From CBDAPI01 sp965248635 (lineage in GTDB: Bacteria > Acidobacteriota > UBA6911 > RPQK01 > CBDAPI01): a stretch of 64,000 nucleotides of DNA. Below, in pieces: positions 26,900-34,524 of this stretch (within the stretch, counting starts at the first letter, position 1; each line of letters opens with the position of its first letter). A model generated the notes under the pieces. It saw nothing but the letters and a program-made list of their open reading frames with translations, was not told the DNA's origin and searched no databases. The position numbers were made by a program, and so were the translations under genes. The DNA is taken from contig OZ252114.1 of NCBI GenBank assembly GCA_965248635.1, positions 2,170,001-2,234,000 of the forward strand. The letters run 5' to 3'.

Positions 26900-28454
26900 C
26901 TTTCCCTGGGAGAACCCCCGCCAGGGAGATTTCGGTAAGATCCTGCTCCTCTATCCGATAACGGGAATGGACCTGGCCGGCGTCAATGTCGGTTTGCCTC
27001 TCTCCTGTCTCTATCTCGGTACCGTGCTCGAAAAGGTGGGTTATCGGGTCGAGATCCTGGACGAGCGATTAACCAACACCTTTGGCCGGGATGTAGCCGA
27101 CTCCATGCGACGAGAACGTCCGATCCTGGTCGGGGTTTCGTCCATGACGGGTATCCAGATCCAGGGGGGTCTGGAAGGAGCCAGAGCAGTACGTTCAGTC
27201 GAGCCCTCGGTCCCGATCGTGTGGGGAGGCGTTCATCCATCGCTCTGCCCCGATTCTACTCTCAAGGACGAACTCTGCGACATTGTTGTGTGCGGGGAAG
27301 GGGAAGCAGGCCTCATTGAGCTGGCCGATTGCCTGAGGTCCGGGGGCGATCTTTCCGACGTCCAGGGGATTGGCTACAAGCGTGACGGGAGCTCCCACTT
27401 CACCCCGCCTCGTCCCATGATCGAGGACCTGGATCGCATTCCACGGCCCGACTACGATCTCGTCGACATGCAGCACTATTTCACGACGGCTCCCACAACG
27501 TCGGAACGCCAGCTGCAGATCGTCACCAGTCGCGGCTGTCCCTATGATTGCGAATTCTGTTACAACCTCAAGTTCAATGAACGGCGATTCCGCCATCAAT
27601 CGGCGCGGCGAACCGTTGCTGACTTGATCTATCTGGTGGAGCAATTCGGCGTCCGAGCCATTTTCGTCGAGGATGACTATTTCTTTGGAAATCCCCGGCG
27701 AGTGGAAGAGATTTGCGATCTGCTTCTCGAGCAAGAGCAGGATGTACTTGTACAGGTTCCCTGTCGTATCGACTACCTGGATCGCCAGACGCCGGAAATG
27801 CTGGACAAGCTATATCTCGCCGGGTTCAAGGAATTGTGGATTGGAATCGAATCGGGCTCCGAGGATCGTCTCAAGGAGATCATGAAGCGCAACACTCTGG
27901 ACCAGGTGCGAGAAGTCAACCAGCTTCTGGCTCAGTCCGACGTCTATGCCAAGTTTGGTTTCATGGCTGGTTTCCCCAATGAGGAACGGGAGGAGACGCT
28001 GGAAACGGTTGATTTCATGTTCGAGCTGGCTGGCAACAATCCCAATGCAGGCCTGGCCCCCGTCGCCATCTATACTCCCTATCCCGGTACCACGCTTTAC
28101 GACAAGGCCAAGCTCGTCTACGGCATGGAGTTCCTCGATACTCTGGAAGGCTGGAGCCACTTTCATTTCGCGTACAACAACAATCCCTTCCTGAGTGATC
28201 AGCAGAAGAAGTTCATCAGCAAAGTGAATGTGATGAGTCGCTTCTTCGAGCGAAGAGCCTTCGAACGCTTCAGCCAGAACCGGTTCAAACCCATCCTCAT
28301 GTTTCTTTTCGATGCTTATTATCGGTACCTGCGCTTGCGCCTTCGCTGGCGCTTCTTCGGGCTGATGCCCGAGATTCCCATCATCCGCCTGCTGGAAAGG
28401 GTCTATCTGAAGGTTGCCCACCGTTCTCAGGTGTCGAGGATGGGCGCTCGCTGA
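26865..28454 (+). CDS. B12-binding domain radical SAM protein (4 of 4)
   Basis: 529 residues from the ATG at 26865 (a GTG at 26853 is also possible), overlapping gene 3 by 35 bases. The cobalamin-binding-like domain (ILLLYPITGMD; VWGGVHPSL; VCGEGEAGL) occupies about 170 residues. CPYDCEFCYN at about residues 225-232 binds the cluster. FVEDDYFFGN, WIGIESGSEDRL and GFMAGFPNEE are typical of the B12-binding radical SAM class. The C-terminal 90 residues (RFFERRAFERF; YYRYLRLRLRWRFF) are rich in Arg and aromatics, suggesting membrane-surface association. Reaction unknown. Confidence 0.88.
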   Translation: MQPQRPSATQADFPWENPRQGDFGKILLLYPITGMDLAGVNVGLPLSCLYLGTVLEKVGYRVEILDERLTNTFGRDVADSMRRERPILVGVSSMTGIQIQGGLEGARAVRSVEPSVPIVWGGVHPSLCPDSTLKDELCDIVVCGEGEAGLIELADCLRSGGDLSDVQGIGYKRDGSSHFTPPRPMIEDLDRIPRPDYDLVDMQHYFTTAPTTSERQLQIVTSRGCPYDCEFCYNLKFNERRFRHQSARRTVADLIYLVEQFGVRAIFVEDDYFFGNPRRVEEICDLLLEQEQDVLVQVPCRIDYLDRQTPEMLDKLYLAGFKELWIGIESGSEDRLKEIMKRNTLDQVREVNQLLAQSDVYAKFGFMAGFPNEEREETLETVDFMFELAGNNPNAGLAPVAIYTPYPGTTLYDKAKLVYGMEFLDTLEGWSHFHFAYNNNPFLSDQQKKFISKVNVMSRFFERRAFERFSQNRFKPILMFLFDAYYRYLRLRLRWRFFGLMPEIPIIRLLERVYLKVAHRSQVSRMGAR

Positions 28455-28464
28455 CGCTCGCGCC

Positions 28465-28488
28465 GTTCCGCGTTCCGAGTTCCGCGTT
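28465..28488. repeat. heptanucleotide tandem repeat (GTTCCGC-type x3)
   Basis: Units GTTCCGC, GTTCCGA, GTTCCGC and GTT lie just after the fourth radical SAM gene. The rest of the 28455-28770 gap holds the short repeat below, a partial heptad-like tract around 28718-28737 and no convincing gene. Confidence 0.7.
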
Positions 28489-28537
28489 GTACGTCAGTGT
28501 CAGCGACCCAGGTTTCTCTTGGTCACTTACCATCTAA

Positions 28538-28561
28538 ATCAGAACCCGAAGCGCAGCGAGG
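28538..28561. repeat. dispersed short repeat ATCAGAACC-GAAGCGC, copy 1
   Basis: Matches 48205-48229 except for one substitution and a one-base indel (ATCAGAACCSGAAGCGC(C)AGCGAGG). Both copies lie in intergenic DNA. It looks like a member of a REP-like family; two copies alone are weak evidence. Confidence 0.5.
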
Positions 28562-28770
28562 GCTGGGCGGGAGCCGCGGCCTGGCGCCCGCGGTTCTGCT
28601 GGACGTGTACCGCTCGCACCCATTGAAGACCTCAGCGAACGTTCCGAGGCAGGAACGGAAGCGACTGCGTGGCAGCACGGCAGCCCGCCGAAAAAATGGC
28701 ACCAGCGGCCAGTCCCAACTTGGAATTTGGAATCTGGCGTGAAATTCCATAGAGTATGCGAGTGGCAGAC

Positions 28771-29493
28771 ATGAACCTTGAACAGCAGATCAAACAGGCG
28801 GTGGGCAGGAAGGCTGCTGCCTGGGTTCAGTCCGGAAACATCGTCGGTCTGGGGAGCGGCTCTACGGCCCGTGAGGCGATTCTCGCCATTGGGGAGCGTC
28901 TGGCCTCGGGAGAGCTGCATGAGGTTATGGGAGTCGCTACCTCCTTTCAAGCGGCGTTGGAGTCGCGGGAGGCGGGCATCCCGCTTCTCGACGCGGCCCA
29001 GGTGGGGGCGGTGGATCTGGCCATTGACGGGGCCGATGAGGTCTCGCCCGGGAAGTGCGTGATCAAAGGCGGGGGTGGAGCCCACGTTCTGGAAAAGATC
29101 GTGGCCGCTCTGGCAAAGAAGTTCATTGTGATCGTGAACGCCGCGAAAGTGAGCCCGCGAGCAGGAAGCCTTGCCGCAGTGCCGGTGGCGGTGCTGGCTC
29201 CGGCATGCACTCTGGCGATGGGCCGGCTGGAAGAACTGGGAGGCAATCCGGAAGTTCGTCTGGCTGAGCGCAAACTAGGACCAGTCATAACCGATCAGGG
29301 ACATCAGATCATTGACGTCTGGTTCGAAGAGATCAGCGATCCCACGCAACTCGAGCAACAGATCAATCTGATTCCCGGGGTCGTCGACAACGGTCTCTTT
29401 GTGGGGCTAGCGGACCTGGTTCTGGTCGGAGAACTGAAGAACGGGAAACCCGTCGTTTACGAGTTTTCCGGCAAGCTGCTTAAGGCAGGTTGA
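28771..29493 (+). CDS. rpiA: ribose-5-phosphate isomerase A
   Basis: About 240 residues, interconverting ribose-5-phosphate and ribulose-5-phosphate in the non-oxidative pentose phosphate pathway. Family motifs: GLGSGSTA near residue 28, DLAIDGADEVSPG near residue 82 (catalytic Asp), and IKGGGGAHVLEKIVA, with the conserved Lys and Glu near residues 95-105. The ATG at 28771 gives the normal N-terminus; an ATG at 28756 would add five residues. The 3' end overlaps that of the convergent LOG-family gene by 14 bases. Confidence 0.95.
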   Translation: MNLEQQIKQAVGRKAAAWVQSGNIVGLGSGSTAREAILAIGERLASGELHEVMGVATSFQAALESREAGIPLLDAAQVGAVDLAIDGADEVSPGKCVIKGGGGAHVLEKIVAALAKKFIVIVNAAKVSPRAGSLAAVPVAVLAPACTLAMGRLEELGGNPEVRLAERKLGPVITDQGHQIIDVWFEEISDPTQLEQQINLIPGVVDNGLFVGLADLVLVGELKNGKPVVYEFSGKLLKAG

Positions 29494-30544
29494 TAGCGTC
29501 AATCAACTCGCGAAGCCGGCTGAACCCTCTCTGATCGAATGCAAAGACCAGGCGCGGCAAATACTTGATCTCAGGCTCGTCTTTTTCTTCTGGAAACGGT
29601 GCACATCTTTCGATCGCGCCCTCCACAACGATATCGCTGAAGTCTGCGTTCAGCCGTTCCAGATGTTGATCCGATACCGGCTCTCGTATTCTGAGAACAA
29701 GCTTCTGACGACGGTGCACGTAGCGCAAAGAGTGATAGCATCGATAAAAACCGACGATCTCGCTGACGGCCTCCCAAACGGAATCCGAGATCTTAAGCAG
29801 AGCTCGATCCGCGGAGGACACGAGATTTCCTCTCACGAGCTGGCCTTCAACGAAGCGCAGCCAGTCCTTCCAGTAAGAACTTCCCGGTTCTTCCAGCAGC
29901 ACAATCGGGCACGGGTTGTCCTTTCCTGTCTGGACCAGAGTAAGTGACTCAAAGCACTCATCCTGCGTCCCCATTCCTCCGGGAAAAACAACAATTGCAT
30001 CTGTCTCTTTCACGAAGAAAAGCTTGCGGGTAAAGAAGTACTTGAAGTTGATGAGCTTCATGTCCGTGTCGATGTATGAGTTGGCTGTCTGCTCAAAAGG
30101 GAGAAGAATGTTCAAGCCGAAACTCTGCGACTTTTCAGCGCCGCGGTTTCCGGCGGCCATGATTCCCGGGCCGGCGCCGGTGATGACCATCCAGCCCTGT
30201 CGGACAATCTCCCGGGCGAAATCCGCCGCCATCCGGTAGTTGGGATGTTCCGGTGAAGTCCGGGCCGAACCGAAGATGGAGACCTTGGGGATCCCGCGGT
30301 AGCCGTCAAACACCCGAAAGGCGTGACGCAGCTCCTTGACGGCAGTCCGAAGTATTTTCAGGTCTCCGCGTCCGGTGTCCTGCTCGGCCAGCTTCACGAC
30401 CGTCACCAGGACTTCCCGCAGCAGGTCCTTGTGCTCATAGTCGGGAAGACTGTCAAGCAACTCCTGAATCAGCCTTCTGTGAGTGGGGACCTGGACATCG
30501 TAACCAAGCTCGGTTGGGTCTAGGTCGGGGTGCATCCGGGGCAT
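29480..30544 (-). CDS. LOG family protein (Rossmann-fold nucleotide-binding)
   Basis: About 354 residues. The lysine decarboxylase-like/LOG fold has FGSARTSPEHPNY, ITGAGPGIMAAGNRGA (for the usual GGGPGIME) and FPGGMGTQDECFE (the PGGxGTxxE motif). Many LOG proteins cleave nucleoside 5'-monophosphates to release the base. The first 80 residues are a helical extension and the last 90 an extra domain, as in the larger bacterial subfamily. The ATG at 30544 is chosen; a TTG at 30562 and an ATG at 30535 are alternatives. It is divergent from the GTPase gene with only about 26 bases between, so their promoters must overlap. Confidence 0.85.
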   Translation of the reverse strand: MPRMHPDLDPTELGYDVQVPTHRRLIQELLDSLPDYEHKDLLREVLVTVVKLAEQDTGRGDLKILRTAVKELRHAFRVFDGYRGIPKVSIFGSARTSPEHPNYRMAADFAREIVRQGWMVITGAGPGIMAAGNRGAEKSQSFGLNILLPFEQTANSYIDTDMKLINFKYFFTRKLFFVKETDAIVVFPGGMGTQDECFESLTLVQTGKDNPCPIVLLEEPGSSYWKDWLRFVEGQLVRGNLVSSADRALLKISDSVWEAVSEIVGFYRCYHSLRYVHRRQKLVLRIREPVSDQHLERLNADFSDIVVEGAIERCAPFPEEKDEPEIKYLPRLVFAFDQRGFSRLRELIDAINLP

Positions 30545-30570
30545 AGGCGCCTCAGTATACAATAGGGCTC

Positions 30571-31530
30571 GTGCCCGCTAATCTGACCCCGCAATACAAG
30601 GAAGCGGAGGAAAGGTTCCGCCGCGCCAGGACCCCGCAGGAGAAGCTGGCCGCTCTAGAGGAAATGATGCGGGTGATCCCCAAGCACAAGGGGACCGAGA
30701 AGCTGCAGGCCGACCTGCGAAAGCGCCTCTCCAAGTTGAAAAAGAGTGCGGCGGCCAAGCCCTCCAAGAGCCTGCACCGTCCTTTTGATCAGATCGACAG
30801 GGAAGGGGCGGGTCGAGTGGTCGTGTGCGGCCCCCCGAACTCGGGCAAGTCGGCACTCGTGGATTGCCTGACGGGAGCTCGGCCGGAAGTGGCTGACTAT
30901 CCATTCACAACGCGAAAGCCGCTGCCCGGGATGATGGACTTTGAAGACATCCAGATCCAGTTGATCGACACCCCCCCACTGGCTCCGGCGACCCTGGAAG
31001 GCTGGCTGCTTCAGATGATGCCCCAGGGTGACGTCGTTCTCTTGGTATTCGATGTCAACGACCCGAATCTGCTGGAGCAGACCGATTTCCTGCTGGGCCT
31101 TCTCTCTGACCGTGGGATCCCGAAAGAAGAGGGCCCAAAACTCGTTGTCCTGGCCGCCAAGATGGACCAGCCCGGAGCTGATCAGAACCGGCAGATCTGG
31201 GAAGAGCTGTTTTCAGAACGCCTCCACGCCCATCCTTTCTCAGTCCGAGATCCGGGAATGGTTGAGGAGTTGAGAGAACGACTGTTCCGGTTGCTGGATG
31301 TGGTCAGGGTCTACACCAAGCGTCCCGGGCACCCGGTCGAAGCCGACACGGCTCCTTACCTGCTGAAGAGGGGAGCGACGGTAATCGATGCGGCAGGCAG
31401 CGTACACAAGGATTTTTCCAACAGCTTCCGGTTTGCCCGGATCTGGAGATCACCGGACCGGAACGGGCAGATGATTGATCGACACGAAACGATACAAGAT
31501 CGAGACCTGCTCGAGATTCATGTTTTGTAG
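30571..31530 (+). CDS. TGS-domain GTPase (Obg/DRG-like)
   Basis: 319 residues from GTG. The N-terminal 70 residues are a charged helical region. The G domain shows G1 GPPNSGKS near residue 90, a G2 Thr in YPFTTRKPLPG, G3 DTPP near residue 133 and G4-like AKMD near residue 194. The C-terminal 80 residues (VYTKRPGHPVEADTAPYLLKRGATVIDAA...) form a TGS domain, which in relatives contacts RNA or the ribosome. The layout matches the DRG/Obg-related proteins of archaea and some bacteria. Role probably ribosome-associated; not known precisely. Confidence 0.85.
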   Translation: MPANLTPQYKEAEERFRRARTPQEKLAALEEMMRVIPKHKGTEKLQADLRKRLSKLKKSAAAKPSKSLHRPFDQIDREGAGRVVVCGPPNSGKSALVDCLTGARPEVADYPFTTRKPLPGMMDFEDIQIQLIDTPPLAPATLEGWLLQMMPQGDVVLLVFDVNDPNLLEQTDFLLGLLSDRGIPKEEGPKLVVLAAKMDQPGADQNRQIWEELFSERLHAHPFSVRDPGMVEELRERLFRLLDVVRVYTKRPGHPVEADTAPYLLKRGATVIDAAGSVHKDFSNSFRFARIWRSPDRNGQMIDRHETIQDRDLLEIHVL

Positions 31531-31660
31531 GTTCCGTCCTTGCCTTTGCCCTGACCTCATCTGGGCAAAGGCAAGGGCACGGGCAAAGGCAAGGCGCTAA
31601 ACCAGGCCGCGTAACCACTGTTCGAGGGCACTGTCAGTCGGAACTCGGACGCCGGACCCA

Positions 31661-31687
31661 GGAACTTGGAACTTGGAACTTGGAACG
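31661..31687. repeat. heptanucleotide tandem repeat (GGAACTT x3, GGAACG)
   Basis: Three exact GGAACTT units followed by GGAACG, ending seven bases before the first insertion sequence. A degenerate continuation (GGAACTC, GGACGCC, GGACCCA) precedes it from about 31640. Confidence 0.8.
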
Positions 31688-31747
31688 TCCCTAGCCCGGA
31701 TTATGCAGGAGATCTAAATTCAAGTGAGATTTGGGCCCAGAAAAAAG

Positions 31748-31808
31748 GCCGTAGCTCTCTGATATAAAAGGGTTTAGAGAAACAAAGACCCTAAACAGGA
31801 GCTACGGC
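31748..31808 (+). promoter_or_regulatory. RBS-masking inverted repeat and internal -10 box upstream of transposase, copy 1
   Basis: GCCGTAGCTC (31748-31757) pairs perfectly with GAGCTACGGC (31799-31808), and the second arm overlaps the AGGAG Shine-Dalgarno (31797-31801) just before the ATG at 31810. TATAAA (31763-31768) lies between the arms. A transcript entering from outside would contain both arms and hide the ribosome site. One started from the internal box would lack the left arm. This is the protection logic known for some other IS elements. Confidence 0.6.
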
Positions 31809-31809
31809 A

Positions 31810-33147
31810 ATGTCAAAAACAGTCTGCCAGAATACCCTGCCATTTCATAGCCACAGAAACATCACGGCTCGTTTTGATGGGGGGAGCCTCACTTCCGACG
31901 CAGGATGGTTGTTGTTTGGATCGCTGGATCGTCAACATCGATTGTGCGAGGGCTTCAGTTCCTGTATTTCGGAAAGTCGAGACCAACGCTACATTCGTCA
32001 TGACCTGTTGAAGTTGATCCGACAACGAGTCTTGCAGATCGTGGCCGGCTACGAAGACTGTAACGACGCCGATACGCTGCGCTCGGATCCGATGCTCAAG
32101 ACAGTCTGTGATCAGTTGCCCGAGAGCGATCCCGACTTGGCCACCCAGCCGACTTTCTCCCGTTTGGAGAACTCCGTCACCAAGAAGGATCTGATGCGTC
32201 TGAGCCGGTGGCTGCTAGGCCGTTATGTGCGCTCCCTGAAGAAGAGACGCCCCAGCAAGATCATCCTGGATCTGGACAGTACCGATGACCACACTCACGG
32301 CCAACAGGAGTTCTCCTTCTACCACGGGTATTACCGAAACCACATTCTGCATCCTTTGCTGATCTTCGATGCCGCCACGGGAGACCTGGTGTGTGCCATG
32401 TTGAGACCTGGCAACAAGGGGGCTGCCTCTCACATCGTGCCCGTTTTGAAGCGCGTCGTGGAGGCCATCCGACAAGGAGTGGGGACGGATGTCGAGATTG
32501 AGATTCGGGCCGACAGCGGCTTTGCCACGCCTCGGCTCTACGAGTTCTGTGAAGGTGAAGAGAATAAACTCCAATATGTCATTGGGTTAAGTCGAAACCC
32601 TCGCCTGCAGCGAGTGGTCGAGCCGCTGCTGGATTCGACTCGGCTGAGGTTCGTTGAGCTGGAGGAAAAACAGCGTCAGTTTGACGAGTTTCTTTATCGA
32701 GCCCACAGCTGGGATCGATCCCGTCGCGTCATTGTCAAAGTGGAGGTCGATCAGCGTGGGATCAACCGTCGCTTTGTAGTCACCAACCGGGACGATCTCT
32801 GCTCCCAATCACTTTATGACCACTACACAAACCGAGGGCAGACCGAGAACTTCATCAAGGCCTTCAAGAATCATCTGAGCATGGACCGACTCAGCTGTCA
32901 TCGATTCCTGGCCAATCAGTTTCGACTCCTCCTGCATGCACTGGCTTACCAGATGTTCGTGCGCCTGCGCGACTATCTGCACGGAACCCCCTGGCACAAG
33001 CTCGAAATCGAAACCTTACGTCGTCGGGTCCTCAAGATTGGGGCCCGGATCCGACAAACCACTCGACGCATCTGGGTCCATCTTTCCTCAGCCTTCCCCG
33101 AACAACCCCTCTTCCACCTCGTCTTGAGTCGCCTGAACTCCAGTTAG
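31810..33147 (+). CDS. IS1380 family transposase, copy 1
   Basis: A 445-residue DDE transposase. The N-terminus ITARFDGGSLTSDAGWLLFGSLD is typical of IS1380 elements. The acidic triad is visible as DLDSTDDHTHG (near residue 157), RADSGFATP (near 237) and RGQTENFIKAFKNHLSMDR (near 348). The frame is intact and protein-identical to that of copy 2, implying recent transposition or homogenisation. It cuts and rejoins DNA at the terminal repeats. Confidence 0.95.
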   Translation: MSKTVCQNTLPFHSHRNITARFDGGSLTSDAGWLLFGSLDRQHRLCEGFSSCISESRDQRYIRHDLLKLIRQRVLQIVAGYEDCNDADTLRSDPMLKTVCDQLPESDPDLATQPTFSRLENSVTKKDLMRLSRWLLGRYVRSLKKRRPSKIILDLDSTDDHTHGQQEFSFYHGYYRNHILHPLLIFDAATGDLVCAMLRPGNKGAASHIVPVLKRVVEAIRQGVGTDVEIEIRADSGFATPRLYEFCEGEENKLQYVIGLSRNPRLQRVVEPLLDSTRLRFVELEEKQRQFDEFLYRAHSWDRSRRVIVKVEVDQRGINRRFVVTNRDDLCSQSLYDHYTNRGQTENFIKAFKNHLSMDRLSCHRFLANQFRLLLHALAYQMFVRLRDYLHGTPWHKLEIETLRRRVLKIGARIRQTTRRIWVHLSSAFPEQPLFHLVLSRLNSS

Positions 33148-33346
33148 CTTTTCCCAGCTCCCCCGGAAAACCGCTTCCGACACTCATCCAGGCCCAGATC
33201 TGTCTGAAATTCACTCCCCAAACCACTCAAACGCCTCGCCAACCCATATTCTTCGCAAATCCGCCTGTCACACCTGCCCGCTTCCGAGTTGGGCCACTTC
33301 TCGAGTCGTTTTTCAACACCGGACTACGGTTCTTGCATAATCCGGG

Positions 33347-34504
33347 CTAAACCCCCAGTAGCAGTTCGACTGTCAGCTGATCAATCCTTTCGTAGGCCAG
33401 GTGCCGTTCGGCCAGGAGTCTGCGGTCCCAGTCTCTGCTGAGGATCCGGCGGGCGTTCTCGGGAGAGTAGGGAATCTGCTCGCTCCAGAGCTCACTCTCT
33501 TCCCCTTTCAGATCGGCGAGCAACTCCTGAATCTCAGCGTTCTCCTCGAACTGTGCGGCCTTCTCCTTCAAGATAAGGTAGGTGCGCATACATCCGGCGG
33601 CGAAGTCCCAGACTCCTTCGGGGTCCTCGCTTCTCAAGGCGTGGGCATCAAAGTGACGAGGGCCCGGATAGCCGACCTTCTCCAGGAATCTCACCAGGAA
33701 AAAAGCGGACTTGAGGTTCTCCGAACCAAACCGCAGATCCTGGTCAAATCGTCCCGGCTTCTGATCGTTCAGGTCAATGTGAAACAGTTTGCCGCTATCC
33801 CAGGCCTGGGCTACGGCGTGGTAAAAGTTCAGTCCCGCCATCTGTTCATGGGCCACTTCCGGGTTGACCCCAACCATGGAAGGATCGTCGAGCGTGGCAA
33901 CGAAGCCGAGCATGGCTCCGGTTGTAGGCAGATAAATGTCTCCCCTGGGTTCATTGGGTTTTGCTTCCAGGGCGAATTTCAAATTGTAGCCGTTGTCTTT
34001 GACATAACCGATCAGGAAGTTCAGACTGTCGCGGAACCACTTGAGGGCTTCGACGGCGTCTTTCGCTGCGTCGACTTCGCTCCCCTCCCGGCCTCCCCAG
34101 AAGACATAGGTGCTGGCCCCCAGGTCCACTCCCAGGTCAATGGCGCGCATCGTTTTCTGAAGGGCATAGGAGCGCACTCTCGCATCATGCGAGGTAAAGG
34201 CGCCGTCCCGAAAAACAGGGTCGGTGAATAGATTCGTGGTCGCCATGGGAACGCACATGTCGTAGTCCGCCAGGGCCTGCCTGAAATCAGAGACGATCTG
34301 CTGTTTTTGCGCTGGCGAGGCGTCGATCGGAACCAGATCGTTGTCATGGAAGTTGACCCCCCAGGCACCCAGTTCACTGAGCTTCTGGACGATCCAAACC
34401 GGTGCAAGTTTGGGGCGGACGGCCGCACCGAAAGGATCCCTTCCAGGGTTCCCAACGGTCCACAGTCCAAAGGTGAAATGATCTGCTTTAGTGGGTTGAT
34501 ACAT
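33347..34504 (-). CDS. xylA: xylose isomerase
   Basis: About 385 residues of the shorter, actinobacterial-type class. The ATG at 34504 is preceded by AGGAG at the right distance (an upstream start at 34528 lacks this). Catalytic landmarks: VNFHDNDLVP (catalytic His/Asp), FWGGREG (Trp/Gly signature), KFALEAKPNEPRG (metal-binding Glu and Lys), GVNPEVAHEQ, HIDLNDQKPGRFDQD (metal-binding Asp cluster) and HFDAHALR. It converts D-xylose to D-xylulose. It is the second gene of an xylB-xylA operon (20-base gap). Its stop codon lies within the CTAA flank of insertion sequence copy 1, so the element sits exactly at the gene end without altering the protein. Confidence 0.95.
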   Translation of the reverse strand: MYQPTKADHFTFGLWTVGNPGRDPFGAAVRPKLAPVWIVQKLSELGAWGVNFHDNDLVPIDASPAQKQQIVSDFRQALADYDMCVPMATTNLFTDPVFRDGAFTSHDARVRSYALQKTMRAIDLGVDLGASTYVFWGGREGSEVDAAKDAVEALKWFRDSLNFLIGYVKDNGYNLKFALEAKPNEPRGDIYLPTTGAMLGFVATLDDPSMVGVNPEVAHEQMAGLNFYHAVAQAWDSGKLFHIDLNDQKPGRFDQDLRFGSENLKSAFFLVRFLEKVGYPGPRHFDAHALRSEDPEGVWDFAAGCMRTYLILKEKAAQFEENAEIQELLADLKGEESELWSEQIPYSPENARRILSRDWDRRLLAERHLAYERIDQLTVELLLGV

Positions 34505-34524
34505 GGGCGCTCCTAATCTTGCAC

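Larger units (their letters stand above)
31695..33346 (+). mobile_element. IS1380-family insertion sequence, copy 1
   Basis: The 1652-bp element has ends CCCGGATTATGCA and (T)TGCATAATCCGGG as terminal inverted repeats and one transposase gene. It matches the copy at 38551-40202 throughout, as far as I can compare. The flanks are CTAG on the left and CTAA on the right, so the 4-bp target duplication is imperfect here, unlike at copy 2. The right flank CTAA contains the xylA stop codon (TAG on the minus strand). Confidence 0.93.

Noticed and set aside
31640..31690. CRISPR-like repeats
   Set aside because: The units are 7 bases in tandem without spacers, and no cas genes are present.
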